Below are positions 30,849-40,935 of a stretch of 64,000 nucleotides of DNA, one piece after another. The notes under the pieces were generated by a model. The model saw only the letters and a list, made by a program, of their open reading frames with translations. It was not told the origin of the DNA and did no database searches. Both the position numbers and the translations under genes were made by a program. Source of the DNA: Micromonospora sp. WMMA1363 (lineage in GTDB: Bacteria; Actinomycetota; Actinomycetes; Mycobacteriales; Micromonosporaceae); NCBI RefSeq assembly GCF_030345795.1, contig NZ_JAUALB010000001.1, forward strand, positions 1 through 64,000. Direction: 5' to 3'. Position 1 is the stretch's first letter. Each line of letters begins with the position of its first letter.

Positions 30849-31364
30849 TCAGCCCCGCCCGGTGGGGCGGGCACGGGCCGCGTCCCGGGCGGCGATCAGT
30901 GCCGTCGCAAGCTCCACCGGCCGGCGGGTGCTCACCACCCAGAACGGGGTCGGGTCGGCGGGGTCGTCGAGCACCACCTGCACGGCACCGGCGACCCACG
31001 GCCGCTGCACCACGAACGCCAGCGGGTCCGCGCCGACGCCGAGCACCTCACGGCGGCCGGCGGCGTCCAGCGGGACCACATCGGCGACGAAGCGGGCCGG
31101 CAGCCGGGCGTCGTCCACCCGCAGCTCGCCGTCACGGACGGCCACCCGGATCCGGCCCAGCCAGGCCAGCCCCGCTACGGTCGCGGGGAGCAGCACCGCG
31201 AACGGCAACCAGGCCCGGACGCCGGGCGCGCCCAGCCAGACCTCGGCGGCGAGCAGGACGGCTGCGGCCAACCCACCCAGCCAGAGCCACCAGGGCAGGC
31301 TCAACCGCTCGGCGTACGTCGCGGGGGGCGCACCGGACGGCGACGGTGACGGTGACACGCTCAC
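30849..31364 (-). CDS. DUF3093 family membrane protein
   Basis: The 171-residue protein has two N-terminal membrane helices ([20 protein letters not shown] and [20 protein letters not shown]) and a soluble C-terminal half resembling a small beta-rich domain ([36 protein letters not shown]). The family is conserved next to dut in actinobacteria; function unknown. GTG 31364 was taken as start; GTG 31358 is equally possible and no clear ribosome-binding site separates them, so a leaderless transcript is conceivable. Divergent from dut with only 84 bases between the two starts. Confidence 0.82.
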   Translation of the reverse strand: MSVSPSPSPSGAPPATYAERLSLPWWLWLGGLAAAVLLAAEVWLGAPGVRAWLPFAVLLPATVAGLAWLGRIRVAVRDGELRVDDARLPARFVADVVPLDAAGRREVLGVGADPLAFVVQRPWVAGAVQVVLDDPADPTPFWVVSTRRPVELATALIAARDAARARPTGRG

Positions 31365-31448
31365 GTGGTGAAGGGTACGGCGCAGGCCGGGCCGGGGACC
31401 GGGCAGGATGTCAGGGTCACCCCAGGAACCGGACGGAAGAGGGGAACC

Positions 31449-32027
31449 GTGACCGAAGTCGTGCCCGTAGCTGTGCGGCAGCTCGACCCCGGGCTGCCAC
31501 TGCCGGCGTACGCCCATCCGGGCGACGCCGGTGCGGACCTGGTGGCCGCCGTGGACGTGGAACTGCCCCCGGGCGGCCGGGCCCTGGTGCCGACCGGGGT
31601 CGCCATCGCGTTGCCCGCGGGGTACGTGGGCCTGGTCCATCCCCGTTCGGGTCTGGCGGCCAGGCTCGGCGTGACCGTGCTCAACGCGCCCGGTACGGTC
31701 GACGCCGGCTACCGGGGTGAGATTCAGGTCAACCTGATCAACCATGATCGGGAGGCGCCGGCCCGGATCTCCCGGGGCGACCGCGTCGCGCAGCTCGTCG
31801 TGCAGCGGGTGGCGCGGGCGGAGTTCCAGCCGGTGGCCGAGCTGCCCACGTCCCGGCGGGGCGCCGGCGGGCACGGCTCCACCGGCGGCCACGCCGGCCT
31901 GGTTCCGGTACCCGCCGCACCCGGGCCGGACGGCCTGCGGGGGGAAACCGGAGGCGCCCTGACGGCGGACGGCGGCGGTGCGTCCGCCGTCGAGGCGAGC
32001 GCACGGACGGAAGAGGTGGCAGGGTGA
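31449..32027 (+). CDS. dut: dUTP diphosphatase with a long C-terminal tail
   Basis: This trimeric dUTPase hydrolyses dUTP to dUMP and keeps uracil out of DNA while supplying the thymidylate precursor. The five motifs are visible: [56 protein letters not shown] and the P-loop-like [12 protein letters not shown] near residue 143. A usual bacterial enzyme stops just after motif 5 (about 150-155 residues). This one has about 40 more residues, Gly/Ala/Pro-rich and probably disordered. GTG 31449 follows GAGGGGAACC. The DUF3710 gene follows 25 bases downstream. Confidence 0.93.
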   Translation: MTEVVPVAVRQLDPGLPLPAYAHPGDAGADLVAAVDVELPPGGRALVPTGVAIALPAGYVGLVHPRSGLAARLGVTVLNAPGTVDAGYRGEIQVNLINHDREAPARISRGDRVAQLVVQRVARAEFQPVAELPTSRRGAGGHGSTGGHAGLVPVPAAPGPDGLRGETGGALTADGGGASAVEASARTEEVAG

Positions 32028-32052
32028 GTGCGAACAGCGAGGGGTGTACGCA

Positions 32053-32727
32053 GTGATCTTCTCCCGAAAGCGGGCCGGCGCCGGGCGGCACGCGCGTGAC
32101 CAGCGGACCGAGGCCCTCGACGCCAACGAGCTGGCGGAACCGGTGATCCCGGGGCCGCCGGACCGTGGTCCCTACGACGTCAGCGAGGCGCCGGCCGGCG
32201 TGCAGCGACTCGACCTGGGCAGCCTGCAGATCCCCGCGGTGCCCGAGGTCGAGGTTCGGGTGCAGGCCGACCCGCAGGGCGTGATCCAACAGGTGGTGCT
32301 CGTGCACGGGCAGAACGCGCTGCAGCTCGGCGTGTTCGCCGCACCGCGCAGCGAGGGTATCTGGGACGAGGTGCGTGAGGAGATCCGCCAGTCCCTGTTC
32401 AACGACGGCGCCGCCGCCCAGGAGGCCGACGGCGAGTACGGCACCGAGCTGCACGCCCGGGTGCGCACCCCGGACGGTCTCACCGACCTGCGGTTCATCG
32501 GCGTGGACGGGCCGCGCTGGATGGTCCGCTGCGTCTACCAGGGCGCGGCGGCCACCGACCCGGCCGCCGCCGGGCCGCTCGCCAGCTGCCTGGAGGGCCT
32601 CGTGGTCGACCGGGGCCACGAGGCGAAGCCGGTGCGTGAGCCGCTGCCGCTGCGGCTGCCCCGTGAGGTCGCCGAGCAGGCCGGTCCCGCCGCCGCCGCG
32701 GCCGGTGAGGCTCCTCGCGAGGCCTGA
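32053..32727 (+). CDS. DUF3710 family protein
   Basis: The protein of about 224 residues starts VIFSRKRAGAGRHARDQ and contains GPYDVSEAPAGVQRLDLGSL, VEVRVQADPQGVIQQVVLVH and GPRWMVRCVYQGAAATD, matching DUF3710. No membrane segment or catalytic motif is seen. The family is conserved downstream of dut in actinobacteria and has no assigned role. GTG 32053 follows GAGGGG at eight bases; GTG 32044 is an alternative. The Ala-rich tail is probably flexible. It is likely co-transcribed with dut and the OB-fold gene. Confidence 0.85.
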   Translation: MIFSRKRAGAGRHARDQRTEALDANELAEPVIPGPPDRGPYDVSEAPAGVQRLDLGSLQIPAVPEVEVRVQADPQGVIQQVVLVHGQNALQLGVFAAPRSEGIWDEVREEIRQSLFNDGAAAQEADGEYGTELHARVRTPDGLTDLRFIGVDGPRWMVRCVYQGAAATDPAAAGPLASCLEGLVVDRGHEAKPVREPLPLRLPREVAEQAGPAAAAAGEAPREA

Positions 32728-32847
32728 CCGGCGCGCACACCACCCCGACCCCGTCGGCGTACGCTGGCGGGGCGGTCCCGGTGTTCTCGGACCGGACGAC
32801 CTGCCGGCCCACCGGCCGGCCAGCGTGGGAAGGGTGACGCGGAGGTC

Positions 32848-33228
32848 ATGTCGACCGACGAGCGGCGGGGTTCGCTGCGGCGCATGCTGCGTCGACTCAC
32901 CGCCACCGAGGCGGAGATCGAGGCGCAGGAGTTGCGTCGGGAGAGCGCCGAGCACGGCGGCGTGCCGGCCCGGCAGTGCTGCCGGGGCCAGGTCGTCGCG
33001 GTGTCCGGCCGGCTCCGCACCGTGGTCTACACCCCGCGGACGAACCTGCCGACGCTGGAGGCGGACCTCTACGACGGCAGCGACGTGGTGACCCTGGTGT
33101 GGCTGGGCCGGCGGCAGATCTCCGGCATCGAGCCCGGGCGGCACCTGACCGCCCGGGGCCGGGTGGCCGTGCGGGACGACCGTAAGGTCATCTACAACCC
33201 GTACTACGAGTTGGAACCGCCGAAGTGA
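32848..33228 (+). CDS. OB-fold nucleic-acid-binding domain protein
   Basis: This small (126 residues) protein has an N-terminal helical, charged region (LRRMLRRLTATEAEIEAQEL) and an OB-fold-like beta barrel (CCRGQVVAVSGRLRTVVY, LEADLYDGSDVVTLVWLGRR, PGRHLTARGRVAVRDDRKVI). In M. tuberculosis the equivalent gene also stands between DUF3710 and DUF3159. It probably binds single-stranded nucleic acid or a small ligand; the target is unknown. It is spaced 19 bases before the DUF3159 gene, so co-translation is likely. Confidence 0.82.
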   Translation: MSTDERRGSLRRMLRRLTATEAEIEAQELRRESAEHGGVPARQCCRGQVVAVSGRLRTVVYTPRTNLPTLEADLYDGSDVVTLVWLGRRQISGIEPGRHLTARGRVAVRDDRKVIYNPYYELEPPK

Positions 33229-33247
33229 CCCGGATGAAAGGCGCGCG

Positions 33248-33925
33248 ATGACGACCGGACCGCAGCGGGCGGCGCAGCCGGGCACCGGCCCCGGCGAAGA
33301 GGAGCCGCTGCCGACCATCGCCGAGCAGATGGCCGACCAGTTGGGCGGCTGGCGCGGGTTGCTGGAGTCCAGCATCCCGGTGGTCGTCTTCGTGGTGGCG
33401 AACATCGTCGGCGAGCTGCGTCCGGCGGTGATCGCCGCGGTGGGGGTGGCGGTGGCCATCGCCGCGCTCCGGCTCGCGCAGCGACGGCCGATTCGGCATG
33501 CCGTCAACGGGCTGTTCGGTATCGCCATCGGCGCGGCCATCGCCTGGCGCACCGGAGACGAGCGGGACTTCTACCTCCCCGGCATCCTCTACGGCATCGG
33601 CTACGGCATCGCGTTGCTGATCTCGGCGGCGATCCGGCAGCCCCTGGTGGGCTGGATCTGGTCGGTGTTGGTGGCCAAGGGGCGCTCCGAGTGGCGGCAG
33701 GATCCGCGCCTGGTGCGTACGTTCACCGGGCTCACCGTGCTGTGGGGCGTGGTCTGGCTGGCCAAGGTCGGCGTGCAGGCCGGTCTCTACCTTGCCCAGC
33801 AGGACACCGCCCTCGGCATCGCCCGGCTGGTGTTGGGCTATCCGCCGTACGTGCTGCTGCTGCTGATCACGGTCTGGACGGTGCGGCGGGTGACCCGGGA
33901 GTCGACCCCGACGCCCGCCGCCTGA
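33248..33925 (+). CDS. DUF3159 family integral membrane protein
   Basis: The 225-residue protein has a short soluble N-terminus (PTIAEQMADQLGGWRGLLES) and about six membrane helices, among them SSIPVVVFVVANIVGELRPA, IGYGIALLISAAIRQPLVGW and YVLLLLITVWTVRRV. DUF3159 belongs with intracellular septation-like membrane proteins (a distant resemblance to IspZ/YciB). The role is unknown. Last gene of the dut-DUF3710-OB-DUF3159 cluster; the two RCK genes converge on it. Confidence 0.85.
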   Translation: MTTGPQRAAQPGTGPGEEEPLPTIAEQMADQLGGWRGLLESSIPVVVFVVANIVGELRPAVIAAVGVAVAIAALRLAQRRPIRHAVNGLFGIAIGAAIAWRTGDERDFYLPGILYGIGYGIALLISAAIRQPLVGWIWSVLVAKGRSEWRQDPRLVRTFTGLTVLWGVVWLAKVGVQAGLYLAQQDTALGIARLVLGYPPYVLLLLITVWTVRRVTRESTPTPAA

Positions 33926-33975
33926 GCGGGGCCTGGCCGGGCCCGGGAGCGGCGGGACGGCGACCGGCGGGGCGG

Positions 33976-34671
33976 TCAGCGGGATTCGCGGGTCCGCTCG
34001 ACGCTGTCCGGCCCGAGGACCACCGCGCGGACGGCGTCTTCCACCTCCGCGGTGCACACGAAGACCAACTCGTCGCCCGCCTCGATCGGGTCGTCCGGGC
34101 TGGGGACCAGCACCCGCTTGCCCCGCAGAATCGCTACCAGCGCGGAGTCACGCGGCAGCGGCACCGCGCGCAGCGGCTGGCCGACGTACGGGGCGGTCGG
34201 GGGTAGCGTGATTTCGACGAGGTTCGCCTCGCCCTGCCGGAACGTCATCAGCCGGACCAGGTCGCCCACGGTGACCGCCTCCTCGACCAGGGCGGCCATG
34301 ACCCGCGGCTTGCTGACGGCGACGTCCACCCCCCACTGCTCGGTGAAGAGCCACTCGTTCTCGGCCCGGTTGATCCGGGCGACCACCCGGGGGACCGCGA
34401 ACTCGGTCTTGGCCAGCAGCGACACCACCAGGTTGACCTTGTCGTCGCCGGTGGCGGCGACCACCACGTCGCAGCCGGCGAGGTCGGCCTCCTCCAGGCT
34501 GGCGAGCTCGCACGCGTCGGCCAGCACCCACTCCGCGTCCGGCACCCGGTCGGGCCGGAGCATCGTGGGCTGGCGCTCGATCAGCATCACCTGGTGGCCG
34601 TTGTCGATCAGCTCCTGGGCGATCGAGCGGCCCACGTTGCCGGCGCCCGCGATGGCGACGCGCATGATCAC
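33976..34671 (-). CDS. TrkA-type RCK potassium-uptake regulator (second copy, CeoC-like)
   Basis: This cytoplasmic regulator of K+ transport has an RCK_N domain that binds NAD(H) or ATP through VAIAGAGNVGRSIAQELIDN, and an RCK_C domain near residues 140-220 (VEITLPPTAPYVGQPLRAVP). 231 residues. GTG 34671 overlaps the TGA of the upstream RCK gene; ATG 34665 is the alternative start. Two adjacent single-RCK genes with an adjoining transporter match the ceoB-ceoC arrangement in mycobacteria. No membrane subunit of the TrkH/KtrB type is in the window, so the partner is inferred to be the KimA-like protein encoded divergently. Confidence 0.9.
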   Translation of the reverse strand: MIMRVAIAGAGNVGRSIAQELIDNGHQVMLIERQPTMLRPDRVPDAEWVLADACELASLEEADLAGCDVVVAATGDDKVNLVVSLLAKTEFAVPRVVARINRAENEWLFTEQWGVDVAVSKPRVMAALVEEAVTVGDLVRLMTFRQGEANLVEITLPPTAPYVGQPLRAVPLPRDSALVAILRGKRVLVPSPDDPIEAGDELVFVCTAEVEDAVRAVVLGPDSVERTRESR

Positions 34672-35333
34672 TGTCCCCCTTCCGGCGGCAGCGCCGCCAC
34701 CGACGTGACAGCGTTCACGATGTCGTCGGTGACCAGCATGAAGATCTGGTCACCCTCCTGGACGACGGTGGACCGGGTGGGCAGCGTGCCGATCCCGAAC
34801 CTGATGAGGTACGCCACCCGGGCCCCGGTCGCCTCCTCCAGTCCGTGCGCGCAGCGGCCGACCCAGTCCTTGTGGACCGGCACCTCGACGATCGACACGG
34901 TGCTCGTCGCGTCGCGGAAGATCTCCACATTGCCCTCGGGCACCAGGTGCCGCAGCATCCGGTCGGCGGTCCAGCGGACCGTGGCCACGGTCGGGATGCC
35001 GAGGCGTTCGTACACCTGGGCGCGGCGCTGGTCGTAGATGCGGGCCGCCACCCGGCTGACACCGAAGGTCTCGCGGGCCAGTCGGGCCGAGATGATGTTG
35101 GAGTTGTCGCCGCTGGAGACGGCCGCGAAGGCATCCGCGCGCTCGATGCCGGCCTGCCGGAGCACCGCGCCGTCGAAGCCGGCTCCGGTCACCGTGATCC
35201 CGTCGAAGTCCGGTCCCAGCCGACGGAACGCGTCGGCGTCCTGGTCGATGACCGCCACCGAGTGCCCGCGGGCCTCCAGGCTGTGCGCGAGGGTCGAGCC
35301 GACCCGCCCACAGCCCATGATCACCACATGCAC
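34668..35333 (-). CDS. TrkA-type RCK potassium-uptake regulator (first copy, CeoB-like)
   Basis: The 221-residue protein has the nucleotide-binding motif MHVVIMGCGRVGSTLAHSLE, the acidic residue after the second strand (VAVIDQDADAFRRLG), and an RCK_C domain (SIVEVPVHKDWVGRCAHGLE). It is first in a two-gene operon with the other RCK gene (four-base overlap). Paralogous subunits of this kind may form a mixed octameric ring under a channel. It is divergent from the transporter gene with a spacer of 155 bases that must contain both promoters. Confidence 0.92.
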   Translation of the reverse strand: MHVVIMGCGRVGSTLAHSLEARGHSVAVIDQDADAFRRLGPDFDGITVTGAGFDGAVLRQAGIERADAFAAVSSGDNSNIISARLARETFGVSRVAARIYDQRRAQVYERLGIPTVATVRWTADRMLRHLVPEGNVEIFRDATSTVSIVEVPVHKDWVGRCAHGLEEATGARVAYLIRFGIGTLPTRSTVVQEGDQIFMLVTDDIVNAVTSVAALPPEGGQ

Positions 35334-35488
35334 CGCGTCTCCTCCTCAGCGTCCGCACCGACCGGTAGTCGTCTGCGAGCCTGCCACGTTCCCGGCGCGG
35401 GCGCGGACCGACCGTACTCCGCCGGTACACCCGTCCGTGATCGGCCACCCAGGTGGTCCCGGCGCCGGTGGTCGTACGCTTGGCGGTT

Positions 35489-37561
35489 GTGGCCAGACCC
35501 ACCTCACTGTTGAAGCGGCTGCTCGTCGGTCGACCGTTCCGGTCCGACCGGCTTCAGCACACCCTCCTGCCGAAGCGCATCGCCCTCCCGGTCTTCGCCT
35601 CGGACGCGCTCTCCAGCGTGGCCTACGCGCCCGACGAGATCCTGCTGATGCTCTCCATCGCGGGCGCGTCCGCGTTCGTGTTCTCGCCGTGGGTCGCCGT
35701 GGCGGTCGTGGTGGTGATGCTCACCGTCGTCGCCAGCTACCGGCAGAACGTGCACGCCTACCCGTCCGGCGGCGGCGACTACGAGGTGGCCACGGTCAAC
35801 CTGGGTCCCCGTGCCGGGCTGGGGGTGGCGAGCGCCCTGCTGGTCGACTACGTGCTCACCGTGGCCGTGTCGGTCTCCTCCGGGGTGGCGAACCTGGGCT
35901 CGGTGATCCCCTTCGTGGCGGCCCACAAGGTGCTCATCGCGGTCTGCGCGGTTTGCCTGCTCACCGCCGTCAACCTGCGGGGGCTCAAGGAGTCGGGCAC
36001 CGCCTTCGCCATCCCCACCTACGGCTTCATGATCGTCATCATCGGCATGATCCTCACCGGGCTGGTCCGGGTCGTGCTGCTCGGACAGGAGCTGCGCGCG
36101 CCGAGCGCCGACCTGGTCATCGCCGCCGAGTGGCACGACACGAGCGGTTGGGCGCTGGCGTTCCTGCTGCTGCGGAGCTTCTCCTCCGGCTGCGCCGCGC
36201 TCACCGGAGTCGAGGCGATCTCCAACGGGGTGCCGGCCTTCCGGGCACCGAAGAGCCGCAACGCGGCGACCACCCTGCTGATGCTCGGTTTGGTGGCGGT
36301 GACCATGCTGGTGGGCATTGTCTGGCTCGCCAGGCTGACCGGCCTGCAGTTCGTGGAGGACCCAAAGCAGCAGATCGTCTCCGGCCCCCAGGGCTATGTG
36401 CAGAAGACCGTCACGGCCCAGCTCGGCGAGACCATCTTCGGATCCGGGTCGCTGCTGCTGTTCGTGGTGGTCGGCGTCACCGCCCTGATCCTGTTCCTGG
36501 CCGCGAACACCGCGTTCACCGGTTTCCCGGTGCTCGGGTCGATCCTCGCCCAGGACCGGTACCTTCCCCGCCAGCTGCACACCCGGGGCGACCGACTCGC
36601 CTTCTCCAACGGCATCCTCTTCCTGGCAGCCTTCGCGATCATGCTGATCGTCGGTTTCCAGGCCGAGGTGACCAGACTGATCCAGCTCTACATCGTCGGC
36701 GTCTTCGTCTCGTTCACGCTCTCCCAGGCGGGCATGATCCGGCACTGGAATCGGCACCTGAGGAGCGAGCGGGACCCCCAGGTACGTCGCCGGATGGTGC
36801 GCTCGCGGGCGATCAACGGATTCGGCATGGCGATGACCGGCACCGTGCTGGTGATCGTGCTGGTCACCAAGTTCCTCCTCGGCGCGTGGATCGCCATCGC
36901 CGCGATGGCGGTGATCTACCTGGTGATGCTGGCCATCCGGCGGCACTACGACCGCGTCGCGGTCGAACTCATCCCGGACGAGGGGCGCCCGGTGCTGCCG
37001 GCCCGCAACCACGCGGTCGTCCTGGTCAGCAAGGTGCACCAGCCGACGCTCCGGGCGATCGCGTACGCACAGGCCACCCGGCCGGACAGCCTGACCGCGG
37101 TGACCGTGAACGTGGACGACAAGGACACCCGTCAGCTGCAGGTCGAGTGGGAACGGCGGGGCGTTCCGGTCCCGTTGACCGTGATCGACTCGCCGTACCG
37201 GGAGATCACCCGTCCGATCCTCAACTACGTGGCGGGCGTCCGCCGGGAGTCACCCCGCGACGTGGTCACGGTCTTCATCCCCGAGTACGTCGTCGGCCAC
37301 TGGTGGGAGAACCTGCTGCACAACCAGAGCGCGCTGCGGCTCAAGGGGCGGCTGCTCTTCGAACCGGGTGTGATGGTGACCAGTGTGCCGTGGCAGCTCG
37401 CCTCGACCGCGAACAAGAACCTGGACCGACTGGACGCCACGCTCACCCGCGGCCCGGTCCGTGGCCCCCGGGTGGCGCCGCACGGCACACTGCCGCCGGG
37501 CGCCCCGTCGGAGGTGTCCACGCCGTCCGGGGAGAGCGGCACCGGCGGGGACGACCGGTGA
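35489..37561 (+). CDS. APC-superfamily permease, KimA/YdaO-like potassium transporter
   Basis: The 690-residue protein has about twelve membrane helices and a soluble C-terminal domain of about 180 residues. The first helix region FASDALSSVAYAPDEILLML strongly resembles KimA (YdaO), the high-affinity K+/H+ symporter of Bacillus, as do SYRQNVHAYPSGGGDYEVA and GVEAISNGVPAFRAPKS. The cytosolic part (ARNHAVVLVSKVHQPTLRAI) has the universal-stress-protein-like fold that dimerises KimA. Annotation as amino acid permease is common but less likely. Divergence from two RCK genes supports potassium. In Bacillus c-di-AMP inhibits KimA. GTG 35489 start. Confidence 0.82.
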   Translation: MARPTSLLKRLLVGRPFRSDRLQHTLLPKRIALPVFASDALSSVAYAPDEILLMLSIAGASAFVFSPWVAVAVVVVMLTVVASYRQNVHAYPSGGGDYEVATVNLGPRAGLGVASALLVDYVLTVAVSVSSGVANLGSVIPFVAAHKVLIAVCAVCLLTAVNLRGLKESGTAFAIPTYGFMIVIIGMILTGLVRVVLLGQELRAPSADLVIAAEWHDTSGWALAFLLLRSFSSGCAALTGVEAISNGVPAFRAPKSRNAATTLLMLGLVAVTMLVGIVWLARLTGLQFVEDPKQQIVSGPQGYVQKTVTAQLGETIFGSGSLLLFVVVGVTALILFLAANTAFTGFPVLGSILAQDRYLPRQLHTRGDRLAFSNGILFLAAFAIMLIVGFQAEVTRLIQLYIVGVFVSFTLSQAGMIRHWNRHLRSERDPQVRRRMVRSRAINGFGMAMTGTVLVIVLVTKFLLGAWIAIAAMAVIYLVMLAIRRHYDRVAVELIPDEGRPVLPARNHAVVLVSKVHQPTLRAIAYAQATRPDSLTAVTVNVDDKDTRQLQVEWERRGVPVPLTVIDSPYREITRPILNYVAGVRRESPRDVVTVFIPEYVVGHWWENLLHNQSALRLKGRLLFEPGVMVTSVPWQLASTANKNLDRLDATLTRGPVRGPRVAPHGTLPPGAPSEVSTPSGESGTGGDDR

Positions 37562-38790
37562 TGGGCGACGGCCGGGGGCTGGCGGAGGCCGAGCGGGTCG
37601 AGCTGACCGTCGGTGCGGTCGCGCCGGGCGGGCACTGCGTCGCCCGGGTGGACGGCCAGGTCGTCTTCGTCCGGCACGCGCTGCCCGGCGAACGGGTGGT
37701 GGTAGAGGTCACCGAGGTGCACCGGGGCTTCGTCCGGGCCGACGCGGTGACCGTGCTGACGGCGGCGCCGGAGCGGGTGGAGCCACCCTGCCGGTATGCG
37801 AAGCCGGGTGGCTGCGGCGGCTGCGACCTGCAGCACGTCGCACCGGCGGCACAGCTCGACTGGAAGGCGGCGGTGGTCCGCGAGCAGCTCACCCGCCTGG
37901 GTGGGCTGGCCGACGCGGAGCTGGACGCGCTGGACGTCCGGGTGGTGGCGTTGCCCGGCGGGCCGCTGGGCTGGCGTTCCCGGGTGCGGTACGCGGTCGA
38001 CGGCGCCGGTCGTGCCGGACTGCTCAGGCATCGTTCGCACCAGGTGGTGCCGATCGATCGCTGCCTGATCGCCCACCCAGCCATCCAGGAACTGCCGGTG
38101 CTCAGCTCCAGCGGTGCCCGCTGGCCCGACGCGGAGGCCGTCGAGACGGTCGCCTCGACCGGCGGGGACGTGGCGGTGACCGCGCTCGCCGACGGGGTGC
38201 CGCGGCCGGTGAGCGGGCCGGCGCAGGTCCGGGAGCGGGCCGCCGGCCGGCGCTGGACGCTGCCGGCGTCGTCGTTCTGGCAGGTACACCCGGCGGCGGC
38301 CGACACCCTGGTCGACGCCGTGCTGGAGCAGCTCGCGCCCCGGTCGGGCGAGACGGCCTGGGACCTGTACGGCGGGGCGGGCCTGTTCGCCGCGGCGTTG
38401 GCCGGGCGGGTCGGCACGACCGGGCAGGTCACCCTGGTCGAGTCCGCCGCAGCGGGCGTCGCCGCGGCCCGTGCGAACCTGCGCGACCTGTCCCAGGTCG
38501 GGATCGTGCCGGGCCGGGTCGAGGCGGTGCTGGCGCGCCGGCTGGTCAGCGGCCCGGTGGACCTGGTGGTGCTCGACCCACCGCGCTCGGGCGCCGGGGC
38601 CCGGGTGGTGCGGGCCGTCGCCGGCGCCGGCCCGCGCGCGGTGGCGTATGTGGCGTGCGACCCGGCTGCCTTCGCCCGGGACGTGCGCACCTTCGGCGGG
38701 CTGGGCTGGCGGCTGGCGGAGCTGCGCGGCTTCGATCTGTTCCCGATGACACAGCACGTCGAACTGGTGGGGTTGCTGCGGCCTGGCTGA
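37561..38790 (+). CDS. TrmA/RumA-family (uracil-5-)-methyltransferase
   Basis: This SAM-dependent enzyme methylates C5 of uracil in rRNA or tRNA. The 409-residue protein has an N-terminal TRAM domain ([20 protein letters not shown]), a four-Cys cluster ([16 protein letters not shown]) suited to a 4Fe-4S centre as in RlmD, the SAM motif [20 protein letters not shown] and the substrate motif [11 protein letters not shown]. The nucleophilic Cys is in [13 protein letters not shown]. The ATG overlaps the TGA of the transporter by one base (TGATG), so the two are translationally coupled despite unrelated roles. The exact RNA target cannot be told from sequence. Confidence 0.9.
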   Translation: MGDGRGLAEAERVELTVGAVAPGGHCVARVDGQVVFVRHALPGERVVVEVTEVHRGFVRADAVTVLTAAPERVEPPCRYAKPGGCGGCDLQHVAPAAQLDWKAAVVREQLTRLGGLADAELDALDVRVVALPGGPLGWRSRVRYAVDGAGRAGLLRHRSHQVVPIDRCLIAHPAIQELPVLSSSGARWPDAEAVETVASTGGDVAVTALADGVPRPVSGPAQVRERAAGRRWTLPASSFWQVHPAAADTLVDAVLEQLAPRSGETAWDLYGGAGLFAAALAGRVGTTGQVTLVESAAAGVAAARANLRDLSQVGIVPGRVEAVLARRLVSGPVDLVVLDPPRSGAGARVVRAVAGAGPRAVAYVACDPAAFARDVRTFGGLGWRLAELRGFDLFPMTQHVELVGLLRPG

Positions 38791-38986
38791 TCCGTCCGGG
38801 CACGCCCGCTGGCGCCGTCGGTGCCGGCCTCCGTCGTCCTGCTGCCCGCCTCGGCGGAGACCGGTGGCGCGCCGCGCTCAACCTGGGGCGGGTGCGGAGC
38901 GGACCGGGCGCTCCGCTCCGCCCGGTCCGGGCCGCGATATCCCGGCCGAGCTGAGCAGTGTCGCGCGGCCGATAGACTCTCCGGTC

Positions 38987-40935
38987 ATGACTGTTGAACA
39001 GGACACGGCCAACGACACCGGGCTGCTGGCCGCCGTGCACGGTCCGCAGGACGTCAAGCGGATGTCCACCGAGCAACTGGGCATCCTCGCCGCCGAGATC
39101 CGTGACTTTCTGGTCGCCAAGGTCTCTCGCACCGGCGGGCACATCGGCCCGAACCTCGGTGTGGTGGAGCTGACCCTCGCGTTGCACCGGGTCTTCGACT
39201 CTCCCCGGGACCGGCTCCTGTTCGACACCGGCCACCAGGCCTACGTGCACAAGATCGTGACCGGCCGGCAGGCCGGCTTCGACAGGCTGCGCCAACGCGG
39301 TGGACTCTCCGGCTACCCCAACCAGGCCGAGAGCGAGCACGACCTGGTCGAGAACTCGCACGCCTCCACCGCCCTGTCCTACGCCGACGGTCTGGCCAAG
39401 GCGTACGCCCTGCGGGGGGAGTCGCGCGCGGTGGTGGCCGTGGTCGGCGACGGCGCGTTGACCGGCGGCATGTGCTGGGAGGCGCTGAACAACATCGCCA
39501 CCGCCGGTAACCCGCTCGTCATCGTGGTCAACGACAACGGTCGGTCGTACTCGCCGACCATCGGCGGTCTCGCCGACCACCTGTCCTCGCTGCGGCTGAA
39601 CCCGGGCTACGAAAAGGTGCTCGACACCGTCAGGGAGGCCCTCGGCTCGACCCCGCTGGTCGGCAGGCCGATGTACGAGGTGCTGCATGCGGTCAAGAAG
39701 GGCATCAAGGACGCGGTCGCCCCGCAGGCCATGTTCGAGGACCTCGGCATCAAGTACGTGGGCCCGGTCGACGGGCACGACATCGCGGCGGTCGAAGGAG
39801 CGCTGCGCGCCGCGAAGAACTTCGGCGGCCCGGTGATCGTGCACGCGGTCACCCGCAAGGGCTACGGCTACCGGCCGGCCGAGGAGGACGAAGCGGACTG
39901 CCTGCACGGTCCGGGCGCGTTCGACGTGGAGACCGGCCAACTCGTCGCCGCACCGTCGGTGAAGTGGACCCATGTCTTCGCCGAGGAGCTGGTCGCGATC
40001 GCCGACGACCGGCCGGACGTGGTGGGCATCACCGCCGCGATGGCCGAGCCGACCGGGATCGCCAAGCTCGCCCGCAAGCACCCGCACCGGGTGTACGACG
40101 TGGGCATCGCCGAGCAGCACGCCGCCACCTCGGCGGCCGGCCTCGCGATGGGCGGCCTGCACCCGGTGGTCGCGGTCTACGCGACCTTCCTCAACCGGGC
40201 GTTCGACCAGGTTCTGCTGGACGTCGCGATGCACAAACTGCCGGTGACGTTCGTGCTCGACCGGGCTGGGATCACCGGCCCGGACGGGCCGAGCCACTAC
40301 GGCATCTGGGACATGTCCGTCTTCGGGGTGGTGCCGGGCCTGCGCATCGCCGCCCCCGGGACGCCGCCACCCTCCGCGAGGAGTTGCGCGAGGCGGTCAC
40401 GGTCGACGACGGCCCGACCGTCGTGCGTTTTCCGACCGGCGCCGTCGCCGCCGACCTGCCGGCTGTCCGTCGGGTCGGGCCGGTCGACGTGCTCGCCGAG
40501 TCGGCGCGCACCGACGTGCTGCTCGTCGCGGTCGGCTCATTCGGGCGCCTCGGCATGGAGGTCGCGGCCCGGGTCGCCGGGCACGGCTACGGTGTCACCG
40601 TGGTCGACCCGCGCTGGGTCCGGCCGGTGCCGGCCGAGCTGGTCGAGCTGGCCGCCGCGCACCGGCTCGTGGTCACCGTCGAGGACGGTGTCCGGGTCGG
40701 TGGCGTCGGCGACGCGTTGGCCCAGGCCATGCGGGACGCCGACGTTCGGGTGCCGGTGCGCGACCTTGGCGTACCGGCCGAGTGGCATCCGCACGGCACC
40801 CGCACGCAGATCCTCGCCGACCTTGGTCTGACCGCACAGGACGTGGCGCGGGACGTCACCGGCTGGATCTCCCGCCTCGACGTCGAGCTGGTGGAGCCGG
40901 TGGTAACGCCCAACGACGCCGCCAACCGCACCTGA
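38987..40935 (+). CDS. dxs: 1-deoxy-D-xylulose-5-phosphate synthase, frameshifted once
   Basis: DXS condenses pyruvate and glyceraldehyde 3-phosphate using thiamine diphosphate, the first step of the MEP route to isoprenoids. The thiamine-binding motif [16 protein letters not shown], the substrate-site HIGPNLG and [11 protein letters not shown] histidines, the [13 protein letters not shown] catalytic Glu segment and the [15 protein letters not shown] loop are all present. About 650 residues. The frame breaks near 40362, between LRIAAPG and [10 protein letters not shown], by a single base, otherwise intact. The stop is followed by the atypical region that begins the accessory segment. Single ORF with its own 196-base upstream spacer. 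Confidence 0.93.

Noticed and set aside
35038..38790. A 1250-codon open frame on the plus strand and long minus-strand frames opposite the transporter, methyltransferase and dxs genes
   Set aside because: They overlap genes with unmistakable family motifs. Long shadow frames are expected in DNA this rich in G+C.
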